DNA from: Streptomyces sp. NBC_01485
Lineage (GTDB): Bacteria; Actinomycetota; Actinomycetes; Streptomycetales; Streptomycetaceae
NCBI RefSeq assembly: GCF_036227125.1
Contig: NZ_CP109435.1
Coordinates: 124,001-188,000, forward strand
Length of the DNA stretch: 64,000 bases
Direction: 5' to 3'
Part shown: positions 1-8,597 of the stretch, one piece after another
Numbering within the stretch: the stretch's first letter is position 1
How the letters are laid out: every line of letters starts with the position of its first letter
The notes under the pieces: generated by a model
The model's database searches: none
Seen by the model: only the letters and a program-made list of their open reading frames with translations
What the model was told of the DNA's origin: nothing
Position numbers and translations under genes: made by a program

Positions 1-19
1 GGAACTCCGAGGACGGGAC

Positions 20-988
20 TCAGCCCTGGTCGGCCGGCTCGCCGGCCGGGGAGGCCTTCGTGGCGTACATGCCCCAGTGCTGGGGTGTGAGCGCCATGTC
101 CTTGAGGCTGCCCTGGACGAACATCCGCTCCCAGCCGCCGCCGCCCTTCTCCTTGGGGATCCACTCCTTGGTGAAGGCCTCACGGGCCTTCGGGTCGGTC
201 CTGGCCCGCAGCCCCATCAGGTTGTAGTAGGTGCTGACCTGCTTGAGGTGGATGAACCAGTGGATCCGGTCGGAGAGTCCGAACGCCTCCTCGTAGAGGA
301 AGATCGTGGCCAGCCCGCCGAGGCTGGAGTTCCAGCTGTCGGTCAGCGCCCGGGCGAACTCGCGTCCCTCGGAACGGAACTCGTACTTCAGCTCGCCGGT
401 CCGGTGCATGACGATGCCGCAGTTGGCGGAGTGCAGCACCTCGTCCGGCTTCTGCGAGGTCTGGTGCTGGGCCGTCGGGACTGCCAGCCACTCCATCCCG
501 CCGTCGGGCGAGACCAGCGTCTCCGGCTCGCTGTCCGCGGTTCCGTACATCCCGAAACTCTGCGGGATGAGCACTGTTTCCTTCAGTCCGCCGTCGAGGA
601 ACATCCGGTCCCAGGAGCCGCCGCCGCGCTCCTGCGGGATGCGGTTGCGGAACATCACCTCGCGCCAGCCCTCGTCGGTGGAGCCCATCTGCACCAGGTG
701 CTCGTAGGCCTCCAGGGAGCGCATGTGCAGCAGCCAGTGGAGGGTGTCCTTCGTTCCGAAGGTCTCCTCGTAGACGAAGGTGCTGGCGATGCCGACGTAC
801 TGCCGGTTGAGGTACTCGGACAGATCACGGGCGAACTGCCGGCCTTCGGAGCGGAATTCCGCCCGGAGTTGACCGGTCCGCTCGACGATCACACCTGAGT
901 TCGCCGAGTTCAGGGTATCGGCGGCGGGCACCGAGGTCTGCAACTGCGCGACCGGAAGAACGAATTCAGAATTTGACGTTGCGGCCAT
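20..988 (-). CDS. Two-repeat protein of unknown function (DUF6039-like), copy 1
   Basis: 322 aa, no signal peptide. It is an internal duplication: residues about 14-150 and 174-308 each carry LNSANSG/LHSANCG, then an LHWLLHM/IHWFIHL segment, then a GGGSWDRMF/GGGGWERMF segment. I recall this as DUF6039, which could not be checked. No catalytic motif is evident; the half-repeat size and hydrophobic LHWLLH strand are compatible with a ferredoxin-like (dimeric alpha-beta) fold, an inference only. The ATG start is preceded by GAGGAG 8 nt upstream. It is the last gene seen of the minus-strand cluster and a paralogue of the gene at 5448-6350. A dyad GCTCA-N4-TGAGC lies about 85 bp upstream, so it may have its own Crp/Fnr-controlled promoter. 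Its role in the polyketide pathway is unknown. Confidence 0.8.
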   Translation of the reverse strand: MAATSNSEFVLPVAQLQTSVPAADTLNSANSGVIVERTGQLRAEFRSEGRQFARDLSEYLNRQYVGIASTFVYEETFGTKDTLHWLLHMRSLEAYEHLVQMGSTDEGWREVMFRNRIPQERGGGSWDRMFLDGGLKETVLIPQSFGMYGTADSEPETLVSPDGGMEWLAVPTAQHQTSQKPDEVLHSANCGIVMHRTGELKYEFRSEGREFARALTDSWNSSLGGLATIFLYEEAFGLSDRIHWFIHLKQVSTYYNLMGLRARTDPKAREAFTKEWIPKEKGGGGWERMFVQGSLKDMALTPQHWGMYATKASPAGEPADQG

Positions 989-1065
989 CGGACGGGCTCC
1001 TCTACCGGGATGTGAAGTGTTCGCTTCCGCAGTGCAATTACCTCATCCCGGCAGTGGAGCGCGCC

Positions 1066-1079
1066 GCTCACTTTTGAGC
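1066..1079 (-). promoter_or_regulatory. Candidate Crp/Fnr-type operator 1
   Basis: Perfect dyad GCTCA-CTTT-TGAGC, centred about 85 bp upstream of the start at 988 and overlapping the stop codon of the AT-ER gene. Its CGCGCC left context is shared with the copy at 7822-7835. The 5-4-5 layout is that of FNR boxes. Function is inferred from four similar copies in front of cluster genes. Confidence 0.5.
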
Positions 1080-3434
1080 AGGGGAACCGGTCGGAAGAAT
1101 GCTCGCGAGACGGTCTCGCAGAACTTCGGCCGCACCGTTCATCAATGCCTCTGCAATGGCGTCCACATGACGATTCCGCCAGTCCTGCAGCGAGGTGTCG
1201 CGTACGAAACGATTGAATGCGCCCATGGCCGGTCCGGTGTGAATCTGGAAATTCGCCCGCTCGCCGTCGTCCCCGTCCATCGCCAGTCGTGTGCTGTGGA
1301 CGAAATACCAGCGGAAGACCAACGCCATCAGGTGTTTGGGGTCGCTCTCGGCCCGCTTCACCTCCTCGGAGCGGCCGACCCGCAGGTAGTACTCGCGAGT
1401 CTCCTTCCACACCTGGTCGAAGCCCCGGCGGAAGTAGGTCTCCTCGATGGTGCGGCGCAGGCGGCCGTCGATCGCATCCAGGCTGTCGTACTGCCGGTAG
1501 GTCTGGTAGAGCTTGCTCGCCCGCGCGCAGAACAGTGAGCCCCTGCGCAGTACCTGTACCCGTGCGCCGATCTCGAACATGTCGCCCGCCGGGGCGTATC
1601 CGGTGTCCTGGACATCGGCCCCGGCGAGGAGTTCCTTGACCGCGTCGGAGGTTCCGGCCTCGGGGGAGCACTGGTTGACCGAGCCGGTGAGCACGAAGTC
1701 GGCGCCCAGGACGAAGGCGGCGGCCAGGCTCTCCGGCGATCCCAGCCCGCCGGCGGCGCCGACCCGGATGGCGGTGGTGTAGGCGTGCTCCCGCTGGTGG
1801 CGGTCCCGCAGCCGCGTCATGGCGGGCATCAAGGCGTAGGCGACGCCGGCATCGGTGTGGCCGCCGGAGTCCGCCTCGACGCAGATGTCCTCGCTGACGG
1901 GCAGCCGCAGTCCCAGCCGGGCTTCCGTCTCGGTCAGCGAGCCCTCGGCGACGAGCCTGCGCACCATGGACTCGGGGGCGGGTGCCATGAAGGCGCCGGC
2001 CACCTCCGGGCGCGAGACCTTGGCGACGACTCGCCGGAGGGCGGCCGGGCGGCCCTCCCGGTCCTCGTACGCCCCGCTCAGCCGGTAGTGGACCAGGGCC
2101 GGGGTGAGCTGCATGAAGCCGGCCGCCTCGACGAAGCGGATGTCGTGCCGCAGGTACAGCCGCACCGTGTCCGCCTCGATGGCGGGGTCGTGCATCGCGT
2201 GCAGCAGGTTCATCCCGAAGCGGCCCTCGGGGCCGAGTTCCTGACGGATCGTCCGTATGGCGCTCTCGACGCGGTCCAGCGAGAGGCCTCCCGCTCCGAA
2301 GAACCCCAGCAGGCCCGCGCGGGCCATCCGCACCACGAGAGCGGTCGAGGCGACGCCCTTGAACATCGACCCGGCGAGATAGGCGTAGCGGACGCCGTAG
2401 TCGGCGCGGAAGGCCGCCGAGCCCAGCCGCTCGGCGGCCTTCACCGGGGCCCCCGATCGGGGCGGGGCTGAAGGGGCGGCCGGGAGCGGTCGCACGGGCC
2501 GAGGGGGGATCGCCGCGACGGCCTCGGCAGCGGGCACCGCCGTCACGACCGCCGGAACAGGCGTGGCCGCCGGCTTCTCGGCGGCGGTCTTCACCGCCTC
2601 CTCCCAGAGTCCGGTCAGCACCCGGCCCGGCCCGAGCTCAGCGCTCTCACGGACACCCTGGCCGAGGAGGTAGTCCATGCTCTCCGACCACCGCACCGAA
2701 CTGCGCACCTGCGCCGCCAGCAGCCGGCGCACCGTGCCCGCCCGGTACGGCATCGCGGTGACGTTCGCGATCACCGGCAGCCGGGGGTCGCGCAGTTCGA
2801 AGCCGGCCAGGAACTCCTCGAACTCCGCCGCCGCCTGCGCCATGTACCGGGAGTGGAAGGCGGTGCTGACCCGCAGCGGCACGCCTCGTCCCAGCTTCTC
2901 GGCCCTCAGCAGATCCGTCGCCCGCCGCACCGAGTCCAGCGGGCCCGACAGAACGATCTGACGGGCCGAGTTGAAGTTCGCGACGTCGACGTCGTCCAGT
3001 CCGTGCCCGGCGAGGAAGTCCGGCACCCGGTCCACACCGGGGCCGATCACCGCGGACATTCCGCCCCCGGCGGGTGCCTGGCTCATCAGTTCGCCGCGCC
3101 TGGCGACCAGCCGAAGTCCGGTCTCGAAGTCGAAGGCGCCCCCCGCCAGCAGGGCGTTGTACTCCCCCAGGCTGTGGCCCGCCAGGAAGTCCGGGACGCC
3201 GTCGCGCGCGGCCCGCTCCCGTCGGGTGAGCTCGTTGACGACGAACAGCGCGGGCTGCAGGAAGCGCGTGTCGGTCAGCCGGCCCTCGGGATCCTGCAGA
3301 CACAGCTCGCGTACCGAGAAGCCCAGGATGGCGTCGGCGCTCGCGGCCGCCTCGGGAAAGCGGTCGAACAGCTCGCGTCCCATCCCCCGGCGCTGTGCGC
3401 CCTGTCCCGGAAAGAGCCAGACTCTCGGTCCCAT
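1068..3434 (-). CDS. Trans-acting acyltransferase-enoylreductase fusion (AT-ER, PfaD type)
   Basis: 788 aa. Residues 1-300 are a malonyl-CoA:ACP acyltransferase: GQGAQ near residue 10, nucleophile Ser88 in GHSLGEY, and His194 in the AFHSRYM segment. A Pro/Ala linker (about 305-350) leads to a PfaD-like FMN enoylreductase (about 355-788) with the HTDAG and GAAGGLGSPE segments typical of trans-AT PKS enoylreductases. The pair would load malonyl units onto AT-less polyketide synthase modules and reduce enoyl intermediates in trans. The ATG at 3434 overlaps the stop of the upstream hydratase gene (TGATG), indicating translational coupling; open frame further upstream is antisense-like sequence, not part of this protein. 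Its presence implies a trans-AT PKS to the left of the window. Confidence 0.93.
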   Translation of the reverse strand: MGPRVWLFPGQGAQRRGMGRELFDRFPEAAASADAILGFSVRELCLQDPEGRLTDTRFLQPALFVVNELTRRERAARDGVPDFLAGHSLGEYNALLAGGAFDFETGLRLVARRGELMSQAPAGGGMSAVIGPGVDRVPDFLAGHGLDDVDVANFNSARQIVLSGPLDSVRRATDLLRAEKLGRGVPLRVSTAFHSRYMAQAAAEFEEFLAGFELRDPRLPVIANVTAMPYRAGTVRRLLAAQVRSSVRWSESMDYLLGQGVRESAELGPGRVLTGLWEEAVKTAAEKPAATPVPAVVTAVPAAEAVAAIPPRPVRPLPAAPSAPPRSGAPVKAAERLGSAAFRADYGVRYAYLAGSMFKGVASTALVVRMARAGLLGFFGAGGLSLDRVESAIRTIRQELGPEGRFGMNLLHAMHDPAIEADTVRLYLRHDIRFVEAAGFMQLTPALVHYRLSGAYEDREGRPAALRRVVAKVSRPEVAGAFMAPAPESMVRRLVAEGSLTETEARLGLRLPVSEDICVEADSGGHTDAGVAYALMPAMTRLRDRHQREHAYTTAIRVGAAGGLGSPESLAAAFVLGADFVLTGSVNQCSPEAGTSDAVKELLAGADVQDTGYAPAGDMFEIGARVQVLRRGSLFCARASKLYQTYRQYDSLDAIDGRLRRTIEETYFRRGFDQVWKETREYYLRVGRSEEVKRAESDPKHLMALVFRWYFVHSTRLAMDGDDGERANFQIHTGPAMGAFNRFVRDTSLQDWRNRHVDAIAEALMNGAAEVLRDRLASILPTGSPAQK

Positions 3435-4213
3435 CAGCTGCCGCCCTCCCAGGGGAATCGCTGCCGTTCGGCGAAGTCGGCGATCCGTCGGCCGACCCCG
3501 GCCGAGGACATCAGCCGGGCGAACTCGTCCACCGCCGTCTGCTCCTGTTCGGCCGACAGGATCCACATCTTCGCGAAGTACCGCTTGAGGTCGCCGATGG
3601 TCGGCCCGCTGAGCTTGGAGGCCCGGAAGGTCAGTTTGCGGATCGCCGGGCCGAGGTCGTCGGCCATCTGGTCGGCCAGCGAGCAGAGCACCGCCTGGTC
3701 GGCGGTCACGGGCTGTGTGCTCAGACTCATCGCGTACGCCTTCTGGAAACCGACCCGGCGAATCAGGAACGGTGTGACGCAGCAGGGCAGCAGACCCCAC
3801 AGCGCCTCCGGAAGGCTGAAGGTGCTGGCGGGCGTCGCGAAGACGAAGTCGGCGGCGGCGGCCAGGCCGACACCGCCGCCCGCCACACGGCCGTCGACTT
3901 TGGCGACCACGACGCGCGGCGTCGTGGTGAAACGTTTTAGCAACTCGAGGAACTCGGCTCCGCCGCGGGCCGCGCCGTCCTGGTCGGGAACGCCCGCGGC
4001 GGCGGCTCCGAGCAGGTCCATGCCGGTGCAGAAGACGCCGTCACCGCCCTGCAGGACCACCACCCGGCAGTCCGTCGCGGCCTCTGCCTGGTCCAGGGCC
4101 TCGTGGAGTTCGCGGATCATCGTCGCGTCGATGCTGTTCTGCCGCTCCGGGCGGTTCAGGGAGATGTTCAGGGTGCCCGGCCCACTGGAGAGATCGATCG
4201 TCCGGTGCCCCAT
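3434..4213 (-). CDS. Enoyl-CoA hydratase/isomerase of a polyketide beta-branching cassette (ECH1/PksH-like)
   Basis: 259 aa crotonase-fold protein. The oxyanion-hole segments are visible (VFCTGMD and AGGGVGLAAA), followed by FSLPEALWGLLP and the FLIRRVGFQKAY segment that I associate with PksH-type ECH1 enzymes, which dehydrate the HMG-like ACP-bound adduct made by the neighbouring synthase homologue. An ECH2 decarboxylase was not found in the window; it may lie to the left, be fused to a PKS module, or be absent. It sits between the HMG-synthase gene (2 nt gap) and the AT-ER gene (1 nt overlap) in one operon. The ECH1 versus ECH2 assignment is by resemblance from memory. Confidence 0.88.
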   Translation of the reverse strand: MGHRTIDLSSGPGTLNISLNRPERQNSIDATMIRELHEALDQAEAATDCRVVVLQGGDGVFCTGMDLLGAAAAGVPDQDGAARGGAEFLELLKRFTTTPRVVVAKVDGRVAGGGVGLAAAADFVFATPASTFSLPEALWGLLPCCVTPFLIRRVGFQKAYAMSLSTQPVTADQAVLCSLADQMADDLGPAIRKLTFRASKLSGPTIGDLKRYFAKMWILSAEQEQTAVDEFARLMSSAGVGRRIADFAERQRFPWEGGS

Positions 4214-4215
4214 GG

Positions 4216-5445
4216 TCAGCTCCAGCGGTAGCGGCGGTGGTAGTTGACGACCCGGTCGAGCACCAGCAGCCCGCGGCCCGCGAGGGCCTGCTCGTAGACG
4301 TCCTGGTAGGGACCCACGTCCACCTCGCTGTCGGCGGCCCCGCCGGCGTGCGCGCCGTGCCGTCCCAGGCGGTCGTAGTCGCCCATGGTGAGCCGGTGGC
4401 GGTTGTCCAGCCTTTCGCCGATCTTGAAATCCGCGAGCCGGGCGGGGGCTTCGGGGCCGACGACGCCGCTGTAGAACTCGGACGCGCACCCGGATCCGTA
4501 CGAGAAGAGACCGATCCGGCGGGGCTCGGTGAAGTCGCCGTGCTCCACCAGGGAACACAGGGCCATGAAGAGTCCGGCGGCGTAGGTGTTGCCGATCCGC
4601 GCGGTGTAGCCGAGCGAGCCGGCGACTCGCGCCCCGAAGTCCGCCTCGATTCCCGCGGGTGCCATCCGCTTGGCCTTGCGCAGCAGTTGACGGTGCGCGC
4701 CCTTGACCATGCCGCCGAACGGGCTGTGGAAGACCAGGTGGTCGAAGGTGTCCACGATGTCTGCGCCCGGCACGGTGGCCCGGTAGTCCGCGAAGCTGCG
4801 GTCCAGGCACTCCAGGTAGGCCAGCAGGGAGAGGTCGGAGTCGCCCGCCGCCAGGTCCGCGCTCGGGCGGCAGGTGTCCATCACCTCGTAGCTGTACAGG
4901 CCTGCGGCGCCGGGGTCGAGCTCCAGCACGTCCGGCCGGTCCCCGACCAGCAGCGCCACCGCGCCCGCACCGTGGGACGGCTCCCAGTACGGCATTGCGG
5001 TGACTGATCCGCCGGCGTCGGCGGCGACGACCAGGGCGCGGGCGCCGGGGCGCGGACTCTGGGCGAGCAGTCCGAGCGCGGTGCGCAACGCGGCGGTGCC
5101 GCCGTAACACGCGTGCTTGACCTCGAAGGAGCGGCAGCGGCGGCCCAGTCCCAGATAGTGGTGCACATAGGTGCTGAGGGGCTTGCCGAAGTCCAGGCCG
5201 GACTCGGTGCCGACGATCACCGCCTCGATGCTGTCGCGGTCCTCCTCGCAGAGCGAGTCGACGAGCGGTTTCGCGGCGTTCACCGCGTTGGTCACCGGGT
5301 CCTCGCACGGGAGGTTGACCGACTTCTCCGCCATCATCAGGTTGCCGAACCTGGCGAGGTCCAGACCGCGGACCTCGAACAGCTCCCGCACATCCAGTAC
5401 GGCCCGCCCGACGTAGGCGTTGGCGGTCTCGACTCCGAGGGTCAT
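4216..5445 (-). CDS. HMG-CoA-synthase-like enzyme for polyketide beta-branching (PksG type)
   Basis: 409 aa. The acid/base and nucleophile set of the HMGS family is present: Glu81 in GTESGLD, Cys113 in KHACYGGT and His240 in VFHSPFGGM. In trans-AT clusters this enzyme adds an acetate-derived carbanion from a donor ACP to a beta-keto thioester, starting methyl (or other alkyl) branch formation. Primary-metabolism HMGS is less likely given the adjacent AT-ER and ECH genes. The gene follows the second DUF6039-like gene with a 2 nt gap and precedes ECH1 with a 2 nt gap, so all are probably co-transcribed. The donor ACP and decarboxylating KS expected in a full cassette are not in the window. Confidence 0.92.
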   Translation of the reverse strand: MTLGVETANAYVGRAVLDVRELFEVRGLDLARFGNLMMAEKSVNLPCEDPVTNAVNAAKPLVDSLCEEDRDSIEAVIVGTESGLDFGKPLSTYVHHYLGLGRRCRSFEVKHACYGGTAALRTALGLLAQSPRPGARALVVAADAGGSVTAMPYWEPSHGAGAVALLVGDRPDVLELDPGAAGLYSYEVMDTCRPSADLAAGDSDLSLLAYLECLDRSFADYRATVPGADIVDTFDHLVFHSPFGGMVKGAHRQLLRKAKRMAPAGIEADFGARVAGSLGYTARIGNTYAAGLFMALCSLVEHGDFTEPRRIGLFSYGSGCASEFYSGVVGPEAPARLADFKIGERLDNRHRLTMGDYDRLGRHGAHAGGAADSEVDVGPYQDVYEQALAGRGLLVLDRVVNYHRRYRWS

Positions 5446-5447
5446 CC

Positions 5448-6350
5448 TCAGCTCCGGCCGCCGTGCAGCGGCGCCCAGAGGGTGTCGGTCATCGAGCCGT
5501 CGAGCACCGTGTCGTGCCAGCTTCCGCCGCCCTTGGCCGCGGAAACGACGGGCGACGTCAGCAGCTCGCGCATCTTCGGATCGGTCTCAGGCAGGGCCGT
5601 CAGCTCGTGGTACGCGTCCATCGAGGACAGGTGGATGAGCAGGTGCAACCGGTCCTGCTGCCCCCACATCTCCTCGTACAGGAAAGCCGTCGCCCGTCCG
5701 GCCATGGCCTCGCAGACATGACCGGCCCAGTCGAACCAGAACTTGCGGGCCTCCTCTCGCACGGCGTACCTCACCTGGAGCCGGCGGTGCACCGTCAGCG
5801 CGGAGTTGACGGAGTGCAGCAGTCTGTCCGGGTCGAGGCGGGACTGGTACCGGGCGGGGGGCTGGAAGGTGTCGAGCGGTTCCTCATCGGCTTCGTCGTG
5901 GTGGCCGAGGCCGTGCTGGGGACAGATGACGGTCTCGGACATGCTGCCCTCGACGAACATCCGCTCCCAGTTGCCACCGCCCTTGGTGGGCAGCCGGTCA
6001 CCGGTGGAGACCTCCTCCCATTTCTTGGAGTGGTCGACCATGTCGAGCATGCGCTGATAATCGTTCGGCTGCTTCAGGTGGAGCAGCCAGTGCAAGCGGT
6101 TCTGGGTGCCGAACAGTTCTTCGAACGCGAAGATGGAGGCGTATCCGACCTGAGCCTTGTCGATGAGATCGACCAGGTCGGCGGAGAAGGCCAGGCCCTC
6201 CTCCCGGAATTCGTTTCTGAGCTGTCCGACCCGGTGGACCAGGAATCCCGCGTTCGCCGAATTGAGGAGCTCGTCCATCGGCACTGATGTCTGCCGGGAC
6301 GCCGGAGGGAATCGGAGCGGAGTGCTGATCAAATCCTGTGCGGCCGTCAA
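5448..6350 (-). CDS. Two-repeat protein of unknown function (DUF6039-like), copy 2
   Basis: 300 aa from a TTG start at 6350. That start is chosen because AAGGAGG lies 8 nt upstream and because the N-terminus then aligns with its paralogue at 20-988; the longer open frame up to 6410 has no such signal. Both halves keep the repeat pattern: LLNSANAG, LHWLLHL and GGGNWERMF in the first, LLHSVNSA, LHLLIHL and GGGSWHDTV in the second. Function is unknown. It heads the HMGS-ECH-AT/ER operon, so it may act on the beta-branching intermediate or chaperone the complex, an inference from position only. A near-consensus GCTCA-N4-TGCGC dyad and a TACGGT -10 box lie upstream. Confidence 0.8.
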   Translation of the reverse strand: MTAAQDLISTPLRFPPASRQTSVPMDELLNSANAGFLVHRVGQLRNEFREEGLAFSADLVDLIDKAQVGYASIFAFEELFGTQNRLHWLLHLKQPNDYQRMLDMVDHSKKWEEVSTGDRLPTKGGGNWERMFVEGSMSETVICPQHGLGHHDEADEEPLDTFQPPARYQSRLDPDRLLHSVNSALTVHRRLQVRYAVREEARKFWFDWAGHVCEAMAGRATAFLYEEMWGQQDRLHLLIHLSSMDAYHELTALPETDPKMRELLTSPVVSAAKGGGSWHDTVLDGSMTDTLWAPLHGGRS

Positions 6351-6408
6351 TTGTCCGCCTCCTTCTACTGAGAGGTCCGGTCCGTACTGGCCATGGGCGA
6401 TGCGGCCC

Positions 6409-6450
6409 ACCGTACGAGCCCGCCAAGGACGGTGCTGCTCAATTCTGCGC
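6409..6450 (-). promoter_or_regulatory. Candidate class II Crp/Fnr promoter for the beta-branching operon
   Basis: Dyad GCTCA-ATTC-TGCGC (6437-6450, one mismatch to the consensus in its arms) is centred exactly 32 nt from the centre of a TACGGT hexamer (6409-6414) on the minus strand. This is the spacing of class II CRP/FNR-activated promoters, with the site at about -41.5. It precedes the TTG start at 6350 and overlaps the end of the antiporter gene. Confidence 0.45.
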
Positions 6451-7758
6451 AGGGTCGCGGGATGTCGCCGGACTGTCCGACCAGGCCGACAACTCCACTT
6501 CGCGCAGGCGTTCTTCGGAGCGGTGCTCCACCTTGGCCATGGCCCAGCGCAGCACCGGCGGCGCCATCACGGAGGTCAGCACGGCGGTCAGGATGACGAC
6601 GGAGTACATCTCCTCTCCGATCACCCCGATGCGCAGTCCCACGGTGGCCACCACGACCTCCACCGCGCCCCGCGCGTTCAAGCCCGCGCCGAGTGCCAGC
6701 CCCTCCGCGCGCGTGAGCCCGCCCAGCCTGGCGCCGAGGTACGCACCGGCGAACTTGCCGCTGATGGCCAGCACGATCACGATGGCGCCGGCCGTCAGCG
6801 TGCCCGGGTCCCGGAGAGTCCTCAGGTCCATGTGCAGACCGGCGCCCGCGAGGAAGATCGGCGCGAAGACCGCCAGCGTGACGCTCCGCAACGGCGCGAG
6901 GCGGGCGGCGAGTTCCGGGGACGGCGAGCTGAGCAGGCAGCCGGCCACGAAGGCGCCCAGCGCCGCCTCCAGGCCGAGGGCCTGGGTGACCGCGGCGGAG
7001 CCGAGGATCGTTATCACCATCAGCCCGATGGCCGGTGCCGAACCCTCCGCCCGCTGCGCCCGTCGCAGCCCGGCCCGCGCCACCGGCCTGAGCAGCCACG
7101 CGGCCAGCAGGAACAGCGCGAGATGGGCGATGCTCTCCGCGAGGTCCCCGGCGGCGAACCCGCTGACCGTCATCGCCGAGACCACCGAGAGCAGCAGCCA
7201 GGCCACCACGTCCTGTCCCGCCGCGGCGACCAGTGTCAGCTGACCGATGTCCCGGTGCAGCATCTTCAGGTCCGTCAGCGTCTTGGCGATCACCGGGATC
7301 GCGCTGACGCCCATCACCACGCCGAGCAGCAGCGCGAACGAGGGGCGGCTCGCATGCGGGCCCATCATCGCGGCGGGCAGCATGAGCCCCGCGGCGACGC
7401 CGAGCCCGAGCGGCAGCAGCAGCGCGCAGCCGCTGACCGACAGCACGGTGCGCGGCCGGCGGCGCAGCATCCGCAGATCGAGATGGGCGCCCGACACACC
7501 GACGAACAGCAGGACACCCACCAGGCTGAGCGCGTCCATGAGTTGGGGCTGCACACCGTGCTCCGGCCACAGCCGGCCGGACAGGCCCGGGGCCGTCCAG
7601 CCCAGTACGGACGGGCCGAGCAGCACCCCGGTCAGCAGTTCACCGACGACGGCCGGCATACCGAACCGGGAGGCGGCCCTTCCCAGGGCGAGCGCGAACA
7701 GGAGGAGCACGGTCACCTGGATCAGGAAAACCAGGGACTGATGAGAACTGAGCGACAT
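6439..7758 (-). CDS. CPA2-family cation:proton antiporter
   Basis: 439 aa, about 12 hydrophobic segments, with no C-terminal TrkA/RCK domain. The N-terminal helix region (VVGELLTGVLLGPSVLG) and the AAGQDVVAWLLL segment match the CPA2 (KefB/NapA) Na+/H+ or K+/H+ exchanger family; the Asp in GQD lies in the expected ion-binding helix. Antiporters in actinomycete polyketide clusters often serve resistance or homeostasis against ionophore-like products, which is inference here. It lies 88 nt upstream of the DUF6039-like/HMGS operon. A perfect GCTCA-N4-TGAGC dyad is centred about 70 bp before its start. Confidence 0.9.
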   Translation of the reverse strand: MSLSSHQSLVFLIQVTVLLLFALALGRAASRFGMPAVVGELLTGVLLGPSVLGWTAPGLSGRLWPEHGVQPQLMDALSLVGVLLFVGVSGAHLDLRMLRRRPRTVLSVSGCALLLPLGLGVAAGLMLPAAMMGPHASRPSFALLLGVVMGVSAIPVIAKTLTDLKMLHRDIGQLTLVAAAGQDVVAWLLLSVVSAMTVSGFAAGDLAESIAHLALFLLAAWLLRPVARAGLRRAQRAEGSAPAIGLMVITILGSAAVTQALGLEAALGAFVAGCLLSSPSPELAARLAPLRSVTLAVFAPIFLAGAGLHMDLRTLRDPGTLTAGAIVIVLAISGKFAGAYLGARLGGLTRAEGLALGAGLNARGAVEVVVATVGLRIGVIGEEMYSVVILTAVLTSVMAPPVLRWAMAKVEHRSEERLREVELSAWSDSPATSRDPAQN

Positions 7759-7821
7759 GTTGCCCTTTCCACCCGGCCGCGGCCTTTCGTCAAGGCTCGG
7801 GCGGACAACTGCCGCCGCGCC

Positions 7822-7835
7822 GCTCAGGATTGAGC
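7822..7835 (-). promoter_or_regulatory. Candidate Crp/Fnr-type operator 3
   Basis: Perfect dyad GCTCA-GGAT-TGAGC upstream of the antiporter gene and overlapping the stop codon of the Crp/Fnr gene itself. The flanks CGCGCC on the left and A on the right are the same as at 1066-1079. No convincing -10 hexamer was seen at the class II distance. Confidence 0.5.
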
Positions 7836-8597
7836 ATCGGGCACGTACGGGGGCGTCGTCGACGACAGAGGGTCCCCGCAGTCGACGTAGTCCGCCAGCC
7901 GCGCACTGTCGACGATCAGCGACGTCTGGGTGATGCGGACGAGGCCGGCCTCACGGAAGCGCTTGAGGAAGAACCCGACGCGCGACCGGGTGGTGCCGAT
8001 CATGTCGGCCAACTCCTCCTGGGTTATACGGGCGTTGATCAGCACCAAGCGTCCATGCCGCGTTCCCAGCTGTCCGGCGAGGTACAGCAGCCGCGCGGCG
8101 AGGCGGCGCTCGCTCCCCATCGTCGCCATGTCGGCGATGATGTTCTGCTGGTCCTGGACCCGCTCACCGAGGTGGCGGACGAACGCGGGCAGCAGGTTCT
8201 CCGCGGTGAGCGCCGCCAGAAACCGCTCCCCGGACGCCTGGCGAAGGGTGCAGCGTGTCATGGCCGCCGCGGACTCACGCCGCTCCTGCCCCAGGAGCCC
8301 CAACTCGCCGATCACTTCTCCGGCGGTGTAGATGGAAAGCAGACATCGTTTGCCGCTCTCGGTGGTGACGAATGTCTTGACCTGTCCGCTCTCGATCACG
8401 TACACCTGACCGTTCTTGGAACCGGACGTGTAGACGTGATCGCGGCGCGGAACGGTCACGGTGGTGGCGTCGTTCAGCTGTGTCAGGCAGAGAGTGCGCA
8501 GTCGTTTCCTGAAACGCATCGCGTCTTCGGACGAACGGGCCGCGGGACGGCCGGCGGTGACGGTCCAGTCGGATGAGTGGTAGAGGGTCGCCCTCAT
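7824..8597 (-). CDS. Crp/Fnr-family transcriptional regulator, cluster copy 1
   Basis: 257 aa. A cyclic-nucleotide-binding-fold domain (about residues 45-165, with IYTAGEVIGELGLLG in the PBC-like position) is followed by a Crp-type winged helix with ITQEELADMIGTTRSRVGFF. The cNMP-contact signature is degenerate and no FNR-type cysteine cluster is seen, so the effector is unknown. The ATG at 8597 has a weak GAGG about 10 nt upstream; the open frame extends further without support. The recognition helix GTTRSRVGFFLK is identical to that of the second regulator at 10520-11188, so both should bind the same sequence, probably the GCTCA-N4-TGAGC dyads of this cluster. Crp-like regulators are known in leinamycin-type clusters. 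Confidence 0.88.
   Translation of the reverse strand: MRATLYHSSDWTVTAGRPAARSSEDAMRFRKRLRTLCLTQLNDATTVTVPRRDHVYTSGSKNGQVYVIESGQVKTFVTTESGKRCLLSIYTAGEVIGELGLLGQERRESAAAMTRCTLRQASGERFLAALTAENLLPAFVRHLGERVQDQQNIIADMATMGSERRLAARLLYLAGQLGTRHGRLVLINARITQEELADMIGTTRSRVGFFLKRFREAGLVRITQTSLIVDSARLADYVDCGDPLSSTTPPYVPDAQS

Noticed and set aside
3434..5308. 624-codon frame suggesting a longer hydratase
   Set aside because: Only the last 259 codons, from the ATG at 4213, are crotonase-like; the rest is the shadow of the HMGS gene.
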